Assembly (NCBI GenBank): GCA_002784145.1
Contig: PFKE01000034.1
Coordinates: 1-61,183, forward strand
DNA length: 61,183 nt
Direction: 5' to 3'
From: Flavobacteriaceae bacterium CG_4_10_14_3_um_filter_33_47
Lineage (GTDB): Bacteria; Bacteroidota; Bacteroidia; Flavobacteriales; Flavobacteriaceae
The position numbers and the translations under genes were made by a program. Shown one piece after another: positions 58,293 to 61,183 of the stretch. Numbering within the stretch: position 1 is the first letter of the stretch; the number at the start of each line of letters is the position of its first letter. The notes beneath the pieces are model-generated. The model did not search any database, was not told the origin of the DNA, and saw only the letters and a program-made list of their open reading frames with translations.

Positions 58293-58649
58293 GATTTGTG
58301 TGTGACATTTTTAAAAGCTTCTTTTTTTGATGATATAAAAATAAATGTTTGCTCTTTTTTCAAAGCCTAATCTCTTGTATATTTAAGTGGCTTTGAAATA
58401 GTTTAATTCTACCCTATAAAATTATTAAAATACTGAATCATATTGTTTTAATTTAAAAAATTTTGTTATAAAATTTTATCTGTAAAATTTCTATTTTTTG
58501 TACTTTTTCAAGTGAATAATGTTATCCCATTATATGACTAGAGAAGAGAAAATTCATTATATTTAACTGGTGATTGGATATAAATCTTACACTTTATTTT
58601 AAAAAATTTTAAAACAAACCAAACTATTAACCAATTAAATTAGTGTCTT
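58293..58649. other. AT-rich non-coding interval of 357 bp with one inverted repeat
   Basis: No gene seen. TTTCAAAGCC (58358-58367) and GGCTTTGAAA (58389-58398) form a perfect 10-bp inverted repeat with a 21-base loop, 66 bases after the amylosucrase stop codon. No T-run follows, so it is a possible weak terminator or processing hairpin. The rest contains only A/T tracts. Confidence 0.4.
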
Positions 58650-58832
58650 ATGGATTACAAAAAATCAATTATTAATCTGGTCGTTAGCTTACTTTTATCT
58701 CCTGTTATTGTTTATTTGGTATTAGGTGCTGCCCGAATGGCAGGATCTACCTATGAAATGACTCATGGAGAAACTTTTATAATTTGGCTTCTTATGGCCA
58801 TTGTAATCAACTTGTCAATAACAAAAAAATAA
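58650..58832 (+). CDS. Small two-helix membrane protein
   Basis: 60 residues with two hydrophobic segments (about 9-28 and 43-57) separated by a short polar loop (AARMAGSTYEMTHGETF), and a charged N terminus and C terminus (MDYKKS; SITKK). No family recognised. Support for reality is moderate: the start is 357 bp past the previous gene, the frame has the composition of a true membrane protein, and a strong hairpin terminator follows 13 bases after the stop. Confidence 0.55.
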   Translation: MDYKKSIINLVVSLLLSPVIVYLVLGAARMAGSTYEMTHGETFIIWLLMAIVINLSITKK

Positions 58833-58845
58833 AAGTTAATAACTA

Positions 58846-58885
58846 AAAGAAGCCGTCTCAAATTTTAGTAATGAACGGCTTCTTT
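58846..58885. terminator. Bidirectional terminator-like hairpin
   Basis: AAAGAAGCCGT (58846-58856) pairs perfectly with ACGGCTTCTTT (58875-58885) over 11 bp with an 18-base loop. It lies between the ends of the convergent genes ending at 58832 and 58910 and may stop both. Confidence 0.7.
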
Positions 58886-58909
58886 AAGCTATAAATCAAT
58901 TTGGAGATT

Positions 58910-60133
58910 CTATTTAATAATTAATTTTTTTGTTGCAGTACGTCCATCAATAGATACTTTTAATAAATATAATCCAGCGTTAAGAGATTTAACATCTAAA
59001 ATATCAGAGTTTAATTGAGTTTTGAGCACTGTTCTTCCCATGACATCAAATAATTCAACATTTTTAGCTTCGGTTAAAGTAGAGTTAATAGTTACAATAC
59101 CATTATTTACAGGATTAGGGTAAATAGATAATTCTGATTTAGAAAAGTCTTTATTTGATAATGTTGCATCTGCAAAAGGGTATGGGCAACTACCAGACTG
59201 TGTGGTTGTTGAACCATCTGTACATTGTGCTGCACCATAAGTCCAAACGCCTAATTCTTTATATACCCATGCATCTTCATAGTATTGATAATTAGGACAA
59301 ACTGTTGTGGTTCCATCTGCTGATGGAGCGCAATCAATGTCTCCAAATGTTTCAATTACTATTGGAGATGTAATAACATTGCCAAATAGTTCAATAGCGT
59401 CATCACCATTTTGAGTAGCAACAGTAGATTCTATTACAATATCAAATTGATTTAAATTTACAAAATATGCTGTCATTGCCGCAGTTGATCTGGGAAGGAA
59501 AATATGAGTACCTGCTGTAACAGATTGTGATGGGAAAGTGTATTCTAAGCCATCTGTGCCCCCTCCATTATTAGCGACTCCAATACCATAGTCACTTAAA
59601 TCAGAAATATCATCATTTGCATACAGATGCAATGCTTTGCCATCGCTTGCTCCCGATGGAACGGTAAAATCAATAACACCTTTTAACTCTAATGGTGCAG
59701 AAGCTAAATAACAAGAGCCATAGACATCGCTTTTTATATCATCACTTCCAGCTGCTATAAAAACACGATTAGCGTAATTAGCATTATCAGTATTAAATTC
59801 ACCAGCATTTATTCTATCCGCACAATCACCACCAGCTGCTGAGGCAATTAAATTTTCTTGTACAGCGTTACTTGTGCCATCAGCATCCGTAATGACCCAT
59901 AAATATTCAAAATCTGATTGAGTTTCGCCTCCACCACTAAATATGGTAACCGTCCATGTATTATCCAATCCATTGGATATAGCTACAGGTCCACCAATTG
60001 GGTTCCATCCCCAAAAATTACCTGTCATTCTAACAGCTTGTGTTCCAGCAGGAACCTCTACTGTAAATGTTGCCGGTTCTTGAGCAAATACTCCAAAACA
60101 GCTTGCAAAAAATAAAATGTAAAGTTTTTTCAT
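58910..60133 (-). CDS. Secreted protein with T9SS type A sorting domain
   Basis: 407 residues. Signal peptide (MKKLYILFFASCFGVFAQ), then a beta-sandwich (VPAGTQAVRMTGNFWGWNP, residues about 26-110) seen in front of many secreted flavobacterial proteins. A middle region (IGVANNGGGTDGLEYTFP; TQNGDDAIELFG, residues about 185-270) resembles lamin-tail-like domains. The C terminus (SIYPNPVNNGIVTINS... KKLIIK) is a classic sorting domain. No enzyme motif is visible. It should be exported through the type IX system that includes PorZ. Confidence 0.85.
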   Translation of the reverse strand: MKKLYILFFASCFGVFAQEPATFTVEVPAGTQAVRMTGNFWGWNPIGGPVAISNGLDNTWTVTIFSGGGETQSDFEYLWVITDADGTSNAVQENLIASAAGGDCADRINAGEFNTDNANYANRVFIAAGSDDIKSDVYGSCYLASAPLELKGVIDFTVPSGASDGKALHLYANDDISDLSDYGIGVANNGGGTDGLEYTFPSQSVTAGTHIFLPRSTAAMTAYFVNLNQFDIVIESTVATQNGDDAIELFGNVITSPIVIETFGDIDCAPSADGTTTVCPNYQYYEDAWVYKELGVWTYGAAQCTDGSTTTQSGSCPYPFADATLSNKDFSKSELSIYPNPVNNGIVTINSTLTEAKNVELFDVMGRTVLKTQLNSDILDVKSLNAGLYLLKVSIDGRTATKKLIIK

Positions 60134-60463
60134 AATAATTGTATTAAGTTTAGTTAATAGGTTTAAAAATCAAAGACTTGGGGATGCGTCTTAGCATAGA
60201 GGATATTACCGAAAGTGATTACGTGACAAATTCAAATATAATAAAATGTTTCTATTCATACTAATGCTTTTTTTACATTCAAATTATTGATGGTCAGTTA
60301 AATATTGTTTAAACTCCAGAGAATTACATATGGCATTTTCCTTAATTCCACAACCATTATTTGAATTCCTATTTCATCATAGTTAATTTAGATTTAGTAT
60401 TAAATTTTTACTTTTTTAATTTAAGTTTCATTTTTCTCAATAGACAAATAACCTGGATCTCAT
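60134..60463. other. Non-coding interval of 330 bp
   Basis: No gene seen. The minus-strand TATATTTG at 60233-60240 fits the -7 consensus and could start the T9SS cargo gene transcript with a leader of about 100 bases, but no TTG at -33 was found. The remainder, including the 3' side of the dehydrogenase gene, is AT-rich with no clear terminator. Confidence 0.35.
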
Positions 60464-61183
60464 CTATAATAGCTCCATAATGGATTCTCCTACTTGAGTT
60501 GTTGTTAAACGTCCACCAAGATCTGGTGTGGTTTTATTATCTTCTGTTATTTTTTCTATGCAGGCAAACAAATGAGCAGCAGCTTCTTTTTCGCCCAAAT
60601 GCTCCAACATCATCACACAAGACCAAATGGTTGCAATAGGGTTGGCAATATTTTTGCCATAGATATCTGGAGCACTTCCATGCACTGGCTCAAACATACT
60701 AGGAAATTTTCCTTCTGGGTTTAGATTTGCGCTAGGGGCAATTCCCATACCACCGGTACAAACAGGGCCAAGATCAGAAAGAATATCACCAAATAAGTTT
60801 GAGGCCACAATAACATCAAACCAATCGGGGTTTTTTACTACTTGTGCACATAGTATGTCAATGTGGAATTTGGAGGTGTTAACAATAGGGTTTTGTTTTG
60901 AAATATTTTCAAAAATATTGTCCCAATAGGTCATGGAATGAATAATCCCATTTGATTTTGTAGCACTCGTTAGTATTTTTTTTCGCTGATGCGCCAGTTC
61001 AAAGGCATATTTTACAATGCGTTCTGTTCCTTTTTTACTAAAAACACTATGTTGAATCACCATTTCATTTTCCGTATCCGGATATATGACACCTCCTAAA
61101 TTAGAGTATTCTCCTTCTGAATTTTCTCTAACTATTAAGTAGTCAATGTTTTTCTTTTCTTTCAAAACACCATGAATCCCTTT
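60464..61183 (-). CDS. D-malate/tartrate dehydrogenase-like enzyme, 3' part (gene runs off the right edge)
   Basis: 240 codons are visible; the frame stays open to the window edge, so no start lies here (a TTG at 61165 is internal). The sequence belongs to the isocitrate/isopropylmalate dehydrogenase family: VRENSEGEYSNLGG, SATKSNGI, the catalytic Lys/Asp region HIDILCAQVV, SNLFGDILSDLGP, and the nucleotide-binding EPVHGSAPDIYGKNIANP. The GEYSNLGG and DLGPVCTGGMGIAPSANLNP forms are close to DmlA and TtuC, favouring D-malate or tartrate dehydrogenase over LeuB. About 115 N-terminal residues are outside the window. Confidence 0.88.
   Translation of the reverse strand, partial: KGIHGVLKEKKNIDYLIVRENSEGEYSNLGGVIYPDTENEMVIQHSVFSKKGTERIVKYAFELAHQRKKILTSATKSNGIIHSMTYWDNIFENISKQNPIVNTSKFHIDILCAQVVKNPDWFDVIVASNLFGDILSDLGPVCTGGMGIAPSANLNPEGKFPSMFEPVHGSAPDIYGKNIANPIATIWSCVMMLEHLGEKEAAAHLFACIEKITEDNKTTPDLGGRLTTTQVGESIMELL

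Overview
The window is AT-rich and reads as a chromosome segment of a marine or soil member of the Flavobacteriaceae (Bacteroidota). The support is: several TonB-dependent receptors; cargo proteins with C-terminal type IX secretion (T9SS) sorting domains; a PorZ-like T9SS component; DUF4270 and THC0290_0291-type families; an atpD-atpC pair standing alone; and promoter-like sites of the Bacteroidota type (TAnnTTTG at -7, sometimes TTG about 19 bases upstream) with no Shine-Dalgarno sequences. No phage, insertion sequence or CRISPR array was seen.

Layout. 1-7400: the 5' part of ileS, a secreted NIPSNAP protein and a large T9SS-exported LamG protein. 7809-12666: a minus-strand run panC-panD-flippase-esterase-like protein-radA. 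12853-17412: a single-domain glycogen-synthase-like protein, a DUF4270 lipoprotein and glmS. 17627-22088: a TonB receptor paired with an SGNH-hydrolase lipoprotein. 22255-24073: atpD-atpC. 24191-28662: a compact minus-strand cluster umuC-umuD-GNAT-sodium symporter, preceded by a small secreted protein. 28745-32154: a MocR-type regulator divergent from a BtuB-like receptor. 32272-34290: an NfeD-like and flotillin operon. 34356-37555: a serine beta-lactamase-like lipoprotein, an alpha/beta hydrolase, a structured intergenic element and a JmjC-like cupin. 37649-43135: porZ-recO-TonB receptor operon. 43260-49431: two different glutamate dehydrogenases flanking a receiver/PPDK-N fusion protein. 49632-53313: outer-membrane protein, cystathionine gamma-synthase, DUF4163 lipoprotein, DinB and an ArsC/Spx-like protein. 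53428-58292: GH97 alpha-glucosidase, tRNA-Arg(CCU), PepSY protein and amylosucrase. 58650-61183: a small membrane protein, a T9SS cargo protein and the 3' part of a D-malate/tartrate dehydrogenase gene.

How the genes work together. Most of the window is housekeeping (translation, pantothenate, cell-wall amino sugar, ATP synthase, recombination, nitrogen assimilation) with envelope nutrient-uptake modules between. The points most worth following are: a MocR-type regulator whose PLP-binding lysine is replaced by glutamine and which faces a TonB receptor across a CTGGAC operator-like repeat; a TonB receptor coupled to an SGNH lipoprotein instead of a SusD; a receiver-PPDK-N protein without a phosphohistidine domain, placed between two dissimilar glutamate dehydrogenases; a perfect 13-bp inverted repeat ahead of the flotillin operon; and a structured intergenic element at 36515-36633.
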